Source of the DNA: Pedobacter kyonggii | GTDB lineage: Bacteria; Bacteroidota; Bacteroidia; Sphingobacteriales; Sphingobacteriaceae | Direction of reading: 5' to 3' | NCBI RefSeq assembly: GCF_004310665.1 | Contig: NZ_SIXF01000026.1 | Span: 18,634-82,633 of the forward strand | Length of the DNA: 64,000 nt | Part shown: piece after piece, positions 34,373 to 43,133 of the stretch | Position numbering within the stretch: position 1 is the first letter of the stretch | Layout: each line of letters starts with the position of its first letter | Position numbers and translations under genes: made by a program | The notes under the pieces: generated by a model | Told to the model about the DNA's origin: nothing | Seen by the model: only the letters and a program-made list of their open reading frames with translations | Database searches by the model: none

Positions 34373-37354
34373 ATGCAAGGAAAAGGTTTTATTAAGTTTA
34401 TAGCGATAGTATTGGCTATCGTTTGTGCGTACGCACTTTCTTTTACTTTGGTAGCATCCAAGGTAGAAAAAGACGCAAAAAACGCTGCGAAGGGTGATTT
34501 GGCCAAAGAAAAGGCTTACTTAGATTCGATGAGTGCCGTGAAAGTTTATCCTGTAGTTGGATTTACTTATCAAGAGGTAAAAGCGAAAGAGATTAATTTG
34601 GGTTTAGACTTAAAAGGCGGAATGAACGTAACGATGGAGATATCGTTAGCAGAGTTGGTAAAATCATTAGCGGGCAACCCTACTGATGCTAACTTTAACA
34701 AAGCAGTTCAGAACGCACAGATCCAGTTAAATGCCGGTGGTAAAGATTACATCAAAATTTTTGTTGATGAATTCGAAAAATTAAGCCCTGGAGTAAAACT
34801 TGCAGATTATTTTTCTAACCAGGATAACGCATCTCAGTTAAAACCTAGCGCAAGCAATGGCGATGTTGAATCTTTCTTGGAAAAAGAAGCTACTAGTGCT
34901 ATCGATCGTTCATTTACAGTTTTACGTTCACGTATTGATGGTTTCGGTGTAGTTAGTCCGAACATGCAAAAACAAGAAGGTAGCAACCGTATCTTAATCG
35001 AAATGCCAGGTGTACAAGACAAAGAGCGTATTGCTAAACTTTTACAGGGTTCCGCAGAATTACAGTTCTGGCAGGTATACCAGGTACAAGAAGTTGCGCC
35101 ATTATTAGAAAACATCAATAAAATTTTAGCGGCAACATTAAAAGCTGATGTGCCTGCAACTAAAGATACAACTACTGCTCCGGCTGCTGGTGGTAAATTA
35201 GCTGGGTTAGAAAAAGCTGCTGCTAAAGACACTACTGCTAAAGGAGGCAAACTTGCTGGTTTAGGTAAAAAAGATTCGAGCGCAGTTAAAGCTGAATTGA
35301 TTAAATCTAACCCATTATATGCTGTTCTTAACCTTCCTATTTACCAAGGCGAAAACGGACAACAACAATTAATGCCTGGTGCAGTTGTTGGCATGTCGTT
35401 ACAAAAAGATACTGCAAAGGTTAATGCTTATTTAAAACTTCCAGAAGTTGCTGCATCTATTCCATCTACGATGAAATTTATGTGGAGTGTTAAACCTAGA
35501 GAAGGTTCGAAAATTTTCGAACTATATGCTATTAAAGTGATTAGTGCTGATGGCAAACCAGATTTAGGTGGTGAGGCAATCAGCGATTCGCGTGCAGATT
35601 TTGATCAAAAAGGTAAACCAGAAGTAACCATGTACATGACCAGCGAAGGTTCTGCTAAATGGAAAAAAATTACTGCTGAAGCTGCTGCTGATCCAAACAA
35701 CAAAAAATCTATTGCCATTGTATTAGATAACCAGGTTTATTCTGCTCCTACCGTACAGAACGAAATTGCTGGTGGTGTTTCATCAATCACTGGTAACTTT
35801 ACTCAAGCAGATACTAAAGATTTATCTAACATCTTAAAAGCTGGTAAATTGCCTGCTCCCGCGCGTATTGCAGGTAGCTACGTAGTTGGTCCAACTTTAG
35901 GCGCACAAGCTATTCACGATGGCTTAATCTCATTCGTAATTGCCTTTATCGTAATTTTAATCTTCATGGCGTTGTATTATCACCGTGCAGGTTGGGTTGC
36001 TAACTTTGCATTGTTGATCAACTTATTCTTCATCATTGGTATCCTGGTATCACTTGGTGCAGTATTAACCTTACCTGGTATTGCTGGTATCGTATTAACC
36101 ATTGGTTTATCGGTAGATGCAAACATCCTTATTTTTGAGCGTGTACGTGAAGAGCTTGCGCATGGCAAGAACACCGCTACAGCAATTAAAGAAGGTTTTA
36201 AACATGCAATGCCATCAATTATCGACTCAAACGTTACCTTATTTATTTTAGGTGCTATCCTTTACGTTTTCGGTAGCGGCCCGGTTCAAGGTTTCGCAAC
36301 TACATTATGTATCGGTATCCTTTCTTCATTATTTGCAGCTGTAGCCATTTCAAGAGTAGTTTTCGAATCGTTATTAAACCGCAAAATCGATGTAAGTTTC
36401 GATAACAGCATTACCCGTAACGCATTTAAAAATATCAGTTTCGACTTCGTTGGCCGTCGTAAAATTTATTATGTAATCTCTACCATCATTATTATTGCTG
36501 GTATTGGTATGTATTTCAAAAATGGCGGATTAAACTTAGGTGTAGATTTTAAAGGTGGTAGAACTTATTTGGTTCACTTCGATAAAGCGGTTAACACTGA
36601 AGATTTAAAAGCTAAGTTAAACCCGGTTTTCGGTAACGAAACGCCTGAGGTTAAAACTGCAGGTGAAGATAGCCAGGTAAAAATCACTACTACTTTCCAC
36701 ATTGAAGATCAGGACATTAAAACTGATAAAGTTGTAGAAGATGCTTTAAACAAAGGTTTAGCGGGTTCTAAATATGAAATCGTAAGCTCGCAAAAAGTAA
36801 CCCCGATTATCGCCAGCGATATCGTAAATGGTGCTTTCTACGCAGTATTGATCTCATGTTTATTCATGTTTATCTATATTGTAGTACGTTTCAAAAAATG
36901 GCAGTATGGTTTAGGTGCGGTAATCGCATTATTCCATGATGTGTTAATGGTATTATCTTTCTACACTATTTTGGATGGTATTATGCCATTCTCATTAGAA
37001 ATCGGTCAGGATTTTATCGCGGCAATTTTAACGGTAATGGGTTACACCATGACAGAGACAGTTGTTGTATTCGACCGTATCCGCGAGAAATTAAAAGAAT
37101 CTGGTAAAGAAGATTTACATGGCGAAGCGCGTAACAACTTAATCAATTTCGCGTTGAACAGTACATTAAGTCGTACCATCTTAACCTCATTAACCGTATT
37201 CTTCGTATTATTGGTAATCTTTATTTTCGGTGGCGATAGCATCCGCGGATTTATCTTCGCATTGTTAATCGGCCGTATCATCGGTACATATTCATCATTA
37301 TGTATCTCTACTCCTATCGTAATCGATTTGGGTAGTTCAGCCGAGAAAAAATAA
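34373..37354 (+). CDS. secDF: Protein translocase subunit SecDF (fused)
   Basis: SecD and SecF are fused into one 993-residue RND-type protein that uses proton flow to help SecYEG export proteins. The N-terminal helix is followed by the SecD signature NLGLDLKGGMNVTMEIS. A low-complexity linker of Ala/Lys/Thr at about residues 255-305 contains a repeated GGKLAGL-x-K unit. SecD membrane helices include GLISFVIAFIVILIFMALYY and TIGLSVDANILIFERVREEL. SecF begins near residue 680 (GLNLGVDFKGGRTYLV) and has FHDVLMVLSFYTI and MTETVVVFDRIREKL. The long linker is unusual for SecD. A strong terminator follows at 37381. Confidence 0.96.
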   Translation: MQGKGFIKFIAIVLAIVCAYALSFTLVASKVEKDAKNAAKGDLAKEKAYLDSMSAVKVYPVVGFTYQEVKAKEINLGLDLKGGMNVTMEISLAELVKSLAGNPTDANFNKAVQNAQIQLNAGGKDYIKIFVDEFEKLSPGVKLADYFSNQDNASQLKPSASNGDVESFLEKEATSAIDRSFTVLRSRIDGFGVVSPNMQKQEGSNRILIEMPGVQDKERIAKLLQGSAELQFWQVYQVQEVAPLLENINKILAATLKADVPATKDTTTAPAAGGKLAGLEKAAAKDTTAKGGKLAGLGKKDSSAVKAELIKSNPLYAVLNLPIYQGENGQQQLMPGAVVGMSLQKDTAKVNAYLKLPEVAASIPSTMKFMWSVKPREGSKIFELYAIKVISADGKPDLGGEAISDSRADFDQKGKPEVTMYMTSEGSAKWKKITAEAAADPNNKKSIAIVLDNQVYSAPTVQNEIAGGVSSITGNFTQADTKDLSNILKAGKLPAPARIAGSYVVGPTLGAQAIHDGLISFVIAFIVILIFMALYYHRAGWVANFALLINLFFIIGILVSLGAVLTLPGIAGIVLTIGLSVDANILIFERVREELAHGKNTATAIKEGFKHAMPSIIDSNVTLFILGAILYVFGSGPVQGFATTLCIGILSSLFAAVAISRVVFESLLNRKIDVSFDNSITRNAFKNISFDFVGRRKIYYVISTIIIIAGIGMYFKNGGLNLGVDFKGGRTYLVHFDKAVNTEDLKAKLNPVFGNETPEVKTAGEDSQVKITTTFHIEDQDIKTDKVVEDALNKGLAGSKYEIVSSQKVTPIIASDIVNGAFYAVLISCLFMFIYIVVRFKKWQYGLGAVIALFHDVLMVLSFYTILDGIMPFSLEIGQDFIAAILTVMGYTMTETVVVFDRIREKLKESGKEDLHGEARNNLINFALNSTLSRTILTSLTVFFVLLVIFIFGGDSIRGFIFALLIGRIIGTYSSLCISTPIVIDLGSSAEKK

Positions 37355-37380
37355 GAGATTATTTTTCTTAAAATATATGA

Positions 37381-37409
37381 GCGCTCCGATTTATCGGGGC
37401 GCTTTTTTT
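37381..37409 (+). terminator. Rho-independent terminator of secDF
   Basis: GCGCTCCGAT (37381-37390) pairs, with one G-T wobble, with ATCGGGGCGC (37393-37402) across two bases, followed by seven T. Confidence 0.9.
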
Positions 37410-37421
37410 GTTTACGGCTTG

Positions 37422-37470
37422 CTGTCATGCTGAAGTACGAAGCATCTTTCACCTGTTGTGATGCTTAGGT
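37422..37470. repeat. Degenerate TGTCATGCTGAAG repeat
   Basis: CTGTCATGCTGAAGTACGAA plus GCATCTTTC is followed by a decayed right arm (GATGCTTAGGTATGAGATG). It is the same family as 25684-25749. Confidence 0.6.
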
Positions 37471-37537
37471 ATGAGATGAGTAATATTTCTTATTCTATCT
37501 TTTTTGAAAAGCAGTAACCCTGCTTCTTCGGTTCCGA

Positions 37538-37595
37538 CAGCCCTGCTGTTCGTTTATCCCGATGAAGAATCGGGATGCTCACTTCCATCAGGTTT
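37538..37595. repeat. Intergenic repeat, CAGTCCTGCT...CATCAGGT family
   Basis: Contains TCCCGAT (37557-37563), a 5-base loop and ATCGGGA (37569-37575), then CTTCCATCAGGTT. The same loop length and stem occur in the copy at 44081-44135. Confidence 0.75.
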
Positions 37596-37751
37596 ATTTA
37601 ACCTCGGGCCGCAGCTTAAAACTTAAAAAACCCTCGTTCGTCATATCAACGTTATATATTCATTTTTAAGACAAAATAGCGGCCAAAACCTTATTCTCTA
37701 AACCTTTTGGCTATCTTTTTGTTACATTAATAATAGATAAAGCGATACAAA

Positions 37752-39086
37752 ATGGATTTACAACTTCCTAAAAGCGAATACCCTAGAGTAGTTATAGTTG
37801 GCGGTGGATTTGGAGGAATTGAGTTAGCTAAACGTTTAAAAAACAAACCCTTTCAGGTGGTCATGCTAGATAAACATAACTACCATACTTTTCAACCCTT
37901 ACTTTACCAGGTAGCTACAGGAGGCTTAGAAGCCGATTCGATCGCTTTCCCCCTAAGAAAGATTTTTAAAGGTCAAAAAAACCTGATTTTTCGCGTAACC
38001 AAGGTTACTGAAGTTAACGCAGCTGAAAACTGTTTACAAACAGATATCGGCAGAATTAATTACGATTATCTTGTTATTGCTACAGGTTCTACCAGTAACT
38101 TCTTTGGCAATAAAGAAATTGAGGCTAACTCTATGCCAATGAAATCCATCCCAGAGGCGCTGGATTTAAGAAGTTTGATTTTACAGAACTTCGAAAAATC
38201 GCTGATCGAAAAAGATTTAGATAAAAAGAGCGCATTATTAAACTTTGTTGTAGTTGGTGGTGGTCCTACAGGGGTTGAAACCTCTGGTGCTATTGCAGAG
38301 CTTAAAAAACACGTTATTCCGAACGATTATCCTGAAATGGATTTTAGCAAGGTAAACATTTACCTTATAGAAAATTCGCCTGAATTATTAGGTGTAATGT
38401 CGCCACAGGCGCAGAAAAAAGCGAAAGATTTCCTTACTGATATGGGCGTTCAGATCATGAACGAAACGAGGGTAATGGGTTACGACGGACATACCCTTAC
38501 CTTGCAGGATAAAGCACCAATTTTAAGTTCTACCGTAATTTGGAGTGCTGGTGTTAAGGGCGAAGTTTTAGGTGGTTTAGACAAGGCAGAAATTGTTCGT
38601 GGCGGCCGATTGAAAACTGATACGCAGAATTTAGTGATAGGTTATCAAAATGTTTATGCCATTGGTGATGTGGCCGCTATTATTGATGAAGAAACACCAA
38701 ACGGTCACCCAGGGGTTGCACCTGCCGCCATACAACAAGGGCACCATCTGGCCAAAAACCTGATCAACATTAAAGAAAATAAACCTTTAGAGAAATTTAA
38801 ATACTTCGATAAAGGCTCAATGGCTACAGTAGGTAGAAACAAAGCCGTTGTAGATATGGGAAAAATCCGCTTTCAAGGCGTTTTTGCATGGTTTACCTGG
38901 ATGTTTGTACACTTAATGACTTTGGTAGGTTTCAGAAACAAGATTATTGTTTTTGTAAATTGGGTTTGGAGTTATTTCAGCTACGACAGAGGAACCCGTT
39001 TAATTATCAGAACCTTTGCAAAAGACCGTAGCGTTGATTACCGGGATGAAGCACCAACATTAAAAGAAGAAGTTAAGGCATCTTAG
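37752..39086 (+). CDS. ndh: NADH dehydrogenase type II (NDH-2), FAD-dependent
   Basis: This 444-residue monotopic flavoprotein is expected to pass electrons from NADH to quinone without pumping protons. FAD-binding RVVIVGGGFGGIELAKRL is at the N-terminus, the NADH site is NFVVVGGGPTGVETSGAIAEL at about residue 165, and the second FAD motif is NVYAIGDVAAI at about residue 305. The Q-rich PAAIQQGHHLAKNL follows, and a C-terminal region with hydrophobic segments (FAWFTWMFVHLMTLVGF) supplies membrane contact. It could supply quinol to the CydAB oxidase encoded at 47.7-50.2 kb. The stop codon starts a heptamer tandem repeat. Confidence 0.9.
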   Translation: MDLQLPKSEYPRVVIVGGGFGGIELAKRLKNKPFQVVMLDKHNYHTFQPLLYQVATGGLEADSIAFPLRKIFKGQKNLIFRVTKVTEVNAAENCLQTDIGRINYDYLVIATGSTSNFFGNKEIEANSMPMKSIPEALDLRSLILQNFEKSLIEKDLDKKSALLNFVVVGGGPTGVETSGAIAELKKHVIPNDYPEMDFSKVNIYLIENSPELLGVMSPQAQKKAKDFLTDMGVQIMNETRVMGYDGHTLTLQDKAPILSSTVIWSAGVKGEVLGGLDKAEIVRGGRLKTDTQNLVIGYQNVYAIGDVAAIIDEETPNGHPGVAPAAIQQGHHLAKNLINIKENKPLEKFKYFDKGSMATVGRNKAVVDMGKIRFQGVFAWFTWMFVHLMTLVGFRNKIIVFVNWVWSYFSYDRGTRLIIRTFAKDRSVDYRDEAPTLKEEVKAS

Positions 39087-39118
39087 TCTTTAGTCTTTAG
39101 TCTTTAGTCTTTAGTCTT
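39084..39118 (+). repeat. Five tandem copies of heptamer TAGTCTT
   Basis: The heptamer TAGTCTT is repeated five times without change, starting at the ndh stop codon itself (TAG at 39084-39086). It lies in the 120-base spacer before the HMG-CoA lyase gene, which also holds a TTTGCGAAAAACTTTGCGC string (about 39167). Copy-number slippage could change the ndh-lyase spacing but not either protein. Confidence 0.9.
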
Positions 39119-39206
39119 TAAGGTAACTTTGACGATAAAAAATTTGTTTCCTTTTTCTTCTTTTCTTTGCGAAAAACTTTGCGCATTTTGCGGTTAAACC
39201 AAAAAT

Positions 39207-40067
39207 ATGAGCCAAAAAAACTTCAAATTAGTAGAATGTCCACGCGATGCGATGCAAGGACTACACGATTTTGTTCCAACTGAACTTAAGGCCGAATATT
39301 TAAACCTATTGCTGCAGGTTGGTTTTGATACACTCGATTTTGGAAGTTTTGTGTCACCTAAAGCCATTCCACAAATGGCCGATACAGCCCAAGTTTTAGC
39401 ACAATTGGATTTGAGCAACACGGCAACTAAACTCTTGGCTATTGTAGCCAATTTAAAAGGAGTAGAGAACGCTATAAAGCATGAGGCAGTCGATTACCTT
39501 GGTTTCCCTTTTTCGATCTCAGAAACGTTCCAACAGCGTAATACCAATTCAAGCATCGCACAATCATTAAACACGGTTGAGGAAATGCTTTCTTTATGCG
39601 TAAAAAACAACAAGAAAGCGGTTGTTTACTTATCGATGGGTTTTGGAAATCCTTATGGCGACGAATGGAATTATGAAATTGTAGAAAAATGGGCTGATGT
39701 ACTGGTGAGTAAAGGTGTAGAGATTTTATCGTTAGCTGATACTGTAGGTGTTTCCACACCAGAAAAGATAGAAAGCATATTACCTAAACTTATTTCGAGG
39801 TTTAACCATACAGAGATCGGCATCCATCTGCACTCTACCCCTGCCGAAAGACTCGAAAAGATAGCCGCTGCTTATCATTCGGGAGTAAAACGCATTGATT
39901 CGGCTTTAAAAGGCTTTGGTGGCTGCCCCATGGCTGCAGATGACCTCACAGGTAATATTGCTACCGAAGATGTAATTGGCTATTTGAATGCTAAGGGAGA
40001 AAATCTCAACCTTGATATGGATAAATGGAACGAGGCAATGGCTTTGTCAGGGAAGATATTTGGATAG
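39207..40067 (+). CDS. Hydroxymethylglutaryl-CoA lyase
   Basis: This 286-residue TIM-barrel enzyme splits HMG-CoA into acetyl-CoA and acetoacetate, the last step of leucine breakdown. The N-terminal LVECPRDAMQG has the catalytic Arg-Asp pair. Metal ligands are in IGIHLHSTPAERL (His-x-His), and the flexible loop has the catalytic Cys in ALKGFGGCPMA. The overall pattern LDFGSFVSPKAIPQMADTAQV is typical of this family. No other leucine genes are nearby. Confidence 0.94.
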   Translation: MSQKNFKLVECPRDAMQGLHDFVPTELKAEYLNLLLQVGFDTLDFGSFVSPKAIPQMADTAQVLAQLDLSNTATKLLAIVANLKGVENAIKHEAVDYLGFPFSISETFQQRNTNSSIAQSLNTVEEMLSLCVKNNKKAVVYLSMGFGNPYGDEWNYEIVEKWADVLVSKGVEILSLADTVGVSTPEKIESILPKLISRFNHTEIGIHLHSTPAERLEKIAAAYHSGVKRIDSALKGFGGCPMAADDLTGNIATEDVIGYLNAKGENLNLDMDKWNEAMALSGKIFG

Positions 40068-40080
40068 TTTTGTTGTGAGT

Positions 40081-40195
40081 GATCGTCATTGCGAGGCACG
40101 AAGCAATCCTACTACTATAGGTGGGAATTTAAACCACTAAATTACCCCCATGCCTAGCGATCGCTTTAAGATTGCTTCGTTCCTCGCAATGACGG
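40081..40195. repeat. Long palindrome flanking the GIY-YIG gene (left copy)
   Basis: The arms are GTCATTGCGAGGCACGAAGC and AATC against GATTGCTTCGTTCCTCGCAATGAC. The centre includes the 10-bp palindrome AGCGATCGCT. The same 115-base element occurs in the same orientation at 40527-40640, differing at about five positions. It ends three bases from the GIY-YIG stop codon. Confidence 0.92.
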
Positions 40196-40198
40196 AAT

Positions 40199-40495
40199 CT
40201 ACGAATCCAATTCATCATATAAATCAACCCAATTTGGATTCTCTGAAGCAACTAAATCTATTTTCTGTTGGCGGCTTCCACGTTTAATTCTCTTTTCTTC
40301 ATCAATGGCTTCTTCGATATTTGGAAAGAATGTGTAATAAACTAGCTTATAGCATTTATATTTTGAAGTAAAGCTTTTTGGAAATTCATTGTTTTTATGT
40401 TGCCAAACCCTACCCTGTAAGTCTGAAGTTACTCCAGTATAAAAAACAGTGTTAAAAGAATTTGCCATGATATAAACGCATCCTCCTCTTTCCAT
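40199..40495 (-). CDS. GIY-YIG nuclease family protein
   Basis: This small protein of 98 residues is a GIY-YIG (URI/UPF0213-like) domain. It shows CVYIMANSFNTVFYTGVTSDLQGRVWQHKN (the first two strands and the catalytic Tyr/Arg region; the GIY and YIG positions appear as VYI and YTG), then VYYTFFPNIEEAIDEEKRIKRGSRQQKIDLV, containing the metal-binding Glu. Family members cut DNA, or have lost activity. The gene lies entirely between two almost identical 115-base palindromes in direct orientation, with only a few bases spare on the 3' side. The start may be the ATG at 40495 or the Met 10 codons in (MANSFN). Confidence 0.85.
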   Translation of the reverse strand: MERGGCVYIMANSFNTVFYTGVTSDLQGRVWQHKNNEFPKSFTSKYKCYKLVYYTFFPNIEEAIDEEKRIKRGSRQQKIDLVASENPNWVDLYDELDS

Positions 40496-40526
40496 TATAG
40501 TTTAGTTAGTAATTTGGTAATTGTTA

Positions 40527-40640
40527 GATCGTCATTGTGAGGCACGAAGCAATCCTACTACTATGGGTGGGAATTTAAACCACTAAATTACCCTATGCCT
40601 AGCGATCGCTTTAAGATTGCTTCGTACCTCGCAATGACGG
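40527..40640. repeat. Long palindrome flanking the GIY-YIG gene (right copy)
   Basis: This is a direct-orientation copy of 40081-40195. The visible differences are GTGAGG for GCGAGG, GGG for AGG, a one-base loss plus one change in the CCCCCAT run, and TACC for TTCC. Confidence 0.92.
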
Positions 40641-40690
40641 TTTTTCGTTGAATGCGCTATGCTTTCCTGTGTTTCTTTGGCAAATTGTCC

Positions 40691-41113
40691 CTAAACTTTT
40701 TTCACCATTTTAAAGTGTTGTATCCCAGCCTCCTCAAATTGCTCTCCCTCTGCTACAAAACCAAATTTAGCATACAAACTCATGGCATCTAACTGCGAGT
40801 TCAGGTAAATATAATGCGCATCTTCTGGCAAATCAGATAAAGCCTCGGCAATTAACGCACGGCCAACACCCTGCCCTCTAAAATCTTTTAAAACTGCGAA
40901 ACGTTCCAGCTTATAACCATTATCCGTTTTACGCCACCTGCAGGCACCGCAAGGCTGGCCGTTATTGGTTGCCAGAAAATGTATAGAATCATCTTCATGC
41001 TCCCATTCCAATTCTGGTGGGCAATTCTGTTCGTCTACAAATACAATCTTACGGATCGCAAATACTTTATCTAAATCTTCGGGATGGTTAACTTTTTGAA
41101 CGTGCAGACTCAT
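40691..41113 (-). CDS. GNAT family N-acetyltransferase (ElaA/YjcF-like)
   Basis: This 140-residue single-domain acetyltransferase has the acetyl-CoA motif LERFAVLKDFRGQGVGRALIAEAL (R/Q-x-x-G-x-G/A), a preceding strand GACRWRKTDNGYK, and the C-terminal YIYLNSQLDAMSLYAKFGFVAEGEQFEEAGIQH, close to the YjcF/ElaA pattern. The substrate is unknown. It overlaps the iron-permease-like gene by 26 bases, so the two are likely co-translated. Confidence 0.9.
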   Translation of the reverse strand: MSLHVQKVNHPEDLDKVFAIRKIVFVDEQNCPPELEWEHEDDSIHFLATNNGQPCGACRWRKTDNGYKLERFAVLKDFRGQGVGRALIAEALSDLPEDAHYIYLNSQLDAMSLYAKFGFVAEGEQFEEAGIQHFKMVKKV

Positions 41114-41594
41114 TATCGTGGTGTTTAAAGTGTTTATTCGATTTTAATTTCGATTCATTTAGCTCTTTCGCTACATCTATCGAATGTGAACAATGAATAT
41201 CGGCCTCTTTTTTGGCAAGTGTGGCAATCGCAACGTAAAATTTATGTAACTGATCCAGTTCTTTTTCACTCAAATCTTCTATATCAACCATCCGGTTACT
41301 TGCACCCTGCTGCGCGGCAATCAATTCATTCAATTTTAACTGAATGGCCTTACCATCTTTATTCTGTGCCTTTTGGATTAAAAAAACCATCAAAAAGGTG
41401 ATAATTGTTGTGCCTGTGTTTATTACCAATTGCCAGGTTTCAGAATAATCGAAAAGTGGGCCTGTAACCGCCCAAATAACTACGATGGCCGTTGCCGCTA
41501 TAAATGCAACAGAGCTACCCGTAAATTTGGTTGCCACATTGGCAAATTTCTCAAAAAAATTATTTCTTTTGGTATCGTTCTTAGATTTTGCCAT
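41088..41594 (-). CDS. Low-affinity iron permease family membrane protein
   Basis: This protein of 168 residues from the ATG at 41594 (MAKSKNDTKRNNFFEKFANVATKFTGSS) resembles bacterial proteins named after the low-affinity iron permease family (Pfam Iron_permease). It has two membrane helices (SSVAFIAATAIVVIWAVTGPLF and WQLVINTGTTIITFLMVFLI) and the conserved QKAQNKDGKAIQLKLNELIA segment. The His-rich C-terminal tail (HCSHSIDV, KHFKHHDNESARSKS) is notable. A longer start at 41642 would encode part of the terminator hairpin and is rejected. Transport of iron is not proven for bacterial members. Confidence 0.8.
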   Translation of the reverse strand: MAKSKNDTKRNNFFEKFANVATKFTGSSVAFIAATAIVVIWAVTGPLFDYSETWQLVINTGTTIITFLMVFLIQKAQNKDGKAIQLKLNELIAAQQGASNRMVDIEDLSEKELDQLHKFYVAIATLAKKEADIHCSHSIDVAKELNESKLKSNKHFKHHDNESARSKS

Positions 41595-41630
41595 TACAAT
41601 TTGTTTGCTTAAATATAACCATAAAACAAA

Positions 41631-41668
41631 CAAAAGCGCCATAAGTTTTTAAACCCATGGCGCTTTTG
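41631..41668. terminator. Bidirectional terminator between fbaA and the permease-like gene
   Basis: CAAAAGCGCCAT (41631-41642) is the exact complement of ATGGCGCTTTTG (41657-41668), with a 14-base loop and T- or A-runs on each side. On the - strand it follows the FbaA stop codon by about 75 bases. Confidence 0.8.
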
Positions 41669-41741
41669 TTTCAATTGAAAGGCTGGAAAGTTGAAAGGTT
41701 TCAGTGTTACAACATTACAACTTTATACCCCTTGCAACTCC

Positions 41742-42821
41742 TTATAACTTATCGTTAACGTTGATGCAGTTTAGATCTTCGAAAGCAGTAGTTAAACGTT
41801 TCACAAAAGTTTCTTCACCTTTACGCAACCAAACGCGTGGATCGTAATATTTTTTATTTGGTTTATCATCGCCATCAGGATTACCAATCTGACCTTGAAG
41901 ATAAGCTTCATTCTTTTTGTAATATTCTAAAATACCTTCCCAAAACGCCCATTGCATATCAGTATCGATATTCATTTTAATTGCACCATAAGAAATAGCT
42001 TCTCTGATTTCTTCCTGAGTAGAACCAGAACCACCATGGAATACGAAGTTGATTGGTTTCTCTGCAGTTAAGCTGAATTTTTCTTTGATAAAATCCTGAG
42101 AATTTTTCAAAATTACCGGTTGCAATTTTACGTTACCTGGCTTATAAACACCGTGTACATTACCAAAAGCAGCAGCAACTGTAAAACGAGGAGAAACTTT
42201 ACTTAATTCTTCGTAAGCATAAGCCACTTCGCTAGGTTGAGTATATAATTTAGAGCTATCTACATCGCTATTGTCAACACCATCTTCTTCACCACCTGTA
42301 ACACCAAGTTCGATTTCGATAGTCATGTTCATTTTAGCCATGCGTGCTAAGTATTTAGCAGAAATTTCCATGTTTTCTTCAATCGACTCTTCCGATAAAT
42401 CCAACATATGTGATGAAAACAAAGGTTTTCCAGTTTCAGCGAAGAATTTTTCGCCGTGGTCTAAAAGTCCATCAATCCAAGGCAATAATTTTTTAGCGGC
42501 GTGGTCGGTATGTAAAACCACAGCAACACCATAATGCTCTGCCAATAAATGTACATGTTTAGCTGCCGATACAGCACCTAAAATACATGCTTGCAATTTC
42601 TCATTATCTAAAGATTTGCCTGCATAAAACTGTGCACCTCCATTAGATAGTTGAATCATAACAGGCGAATTTACTGCCTTAGCAGTTTCCAATACCGCAT
42701 TAACCGTATTTGTACCGGTTACGTTAACTGCTGGTAAAGCAAACTGATGTTTTTTAGCCTGCTCAAACAATTCTTGAACGGCATCTCCGTAAATTACGCC
42801 TTTGTAGCCTTTTAAACTCAT
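41742..42821 (-). CDS. fbaA: Class II fructose-bisphosphate aldolase
   Basis: This zinc-dependent aldolase (359 residues, like the E. coli FbaA type) reversibly cleaves fructose-1,6-bisphosphate in glycolysis and gluconeogenesis. Motifs: FALPAVNVTGTNTVNAVLETAK; VVLHTDHAAKKLLPWIDGLLDHGEKF (catalytic Asp and first zinc His); SSHMLDLSEESIEENME; IEIELGVTGGEEDGVDN; NFVFHGGSGSTQEEIREAISYGAIKMNIDTDMQWA with the later zinc His and phosphate loop. The start region has a weak -7 match (TAACTTCG) about 27 bases before the ATG. Confidence 0.96.
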   Translation of the reverse strand: MSLKGYKGVIYGDAVQELFEQAKKHQFALPAVNVTGTNTVNAVLETAKAVNSPVMIQLSNGGAQFYAGKSLDNEKLQACILGAVSAAKHVHLLAEHYGVAVVLHTDHAAKKLLPWIDGLLDHGEKFFAETGKPLFSSHMLDLSEESIEENMEISAKYLARMAKMNMTIEIELGVTGGEEDGVDNSDVDSSKLYTQPSEVAYAYEELSKVSPRFTVAAAFGNVHGVYKPGNVKLQPVILKNSQDFIKEKFSLTAEKPINFVFHGGSGSTQEEIREAISYGAIKMNIDTDMQWAFWEGILEYYKKNEAYLQGQIGNPDGDDKPNKKYYDPRVWLRKGEETFVKRLTTAFEDLNCINVNDKL

Positions 42822-43133
42822 TTCTTGTTAATTTTATTAAGTCCGAAGTTATAAAAAAAAATAACATTCCAAGCTTTTCTAACAACAGAATTATTTGCCT
42901 AACAGCAAAATAAGGCCTATTTAGTGTAAAAAACACGTTATCCTTAGTGTAAAAAAGACACACTTAAGTAGCAGTTAACAGTAGCCCGAGCCGAGTTTTC
43001 AATTACCTATCTAATGCTTGCATTATTGCCAATCGACTATTAACCAACTCACCATTGACTATTTTTACATCTAATAAGGGGCGACTTTATTTTATTTTTC
43101 GTTTCTTTGCAATCCAATTCTTCAAAAAATTAT

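Noticed and set aside
39084-39118. CRISPR-like array
   Set aside because: The unit is 7 bases with no spacers, so it is a short tandem repeat and not a CRISPR.
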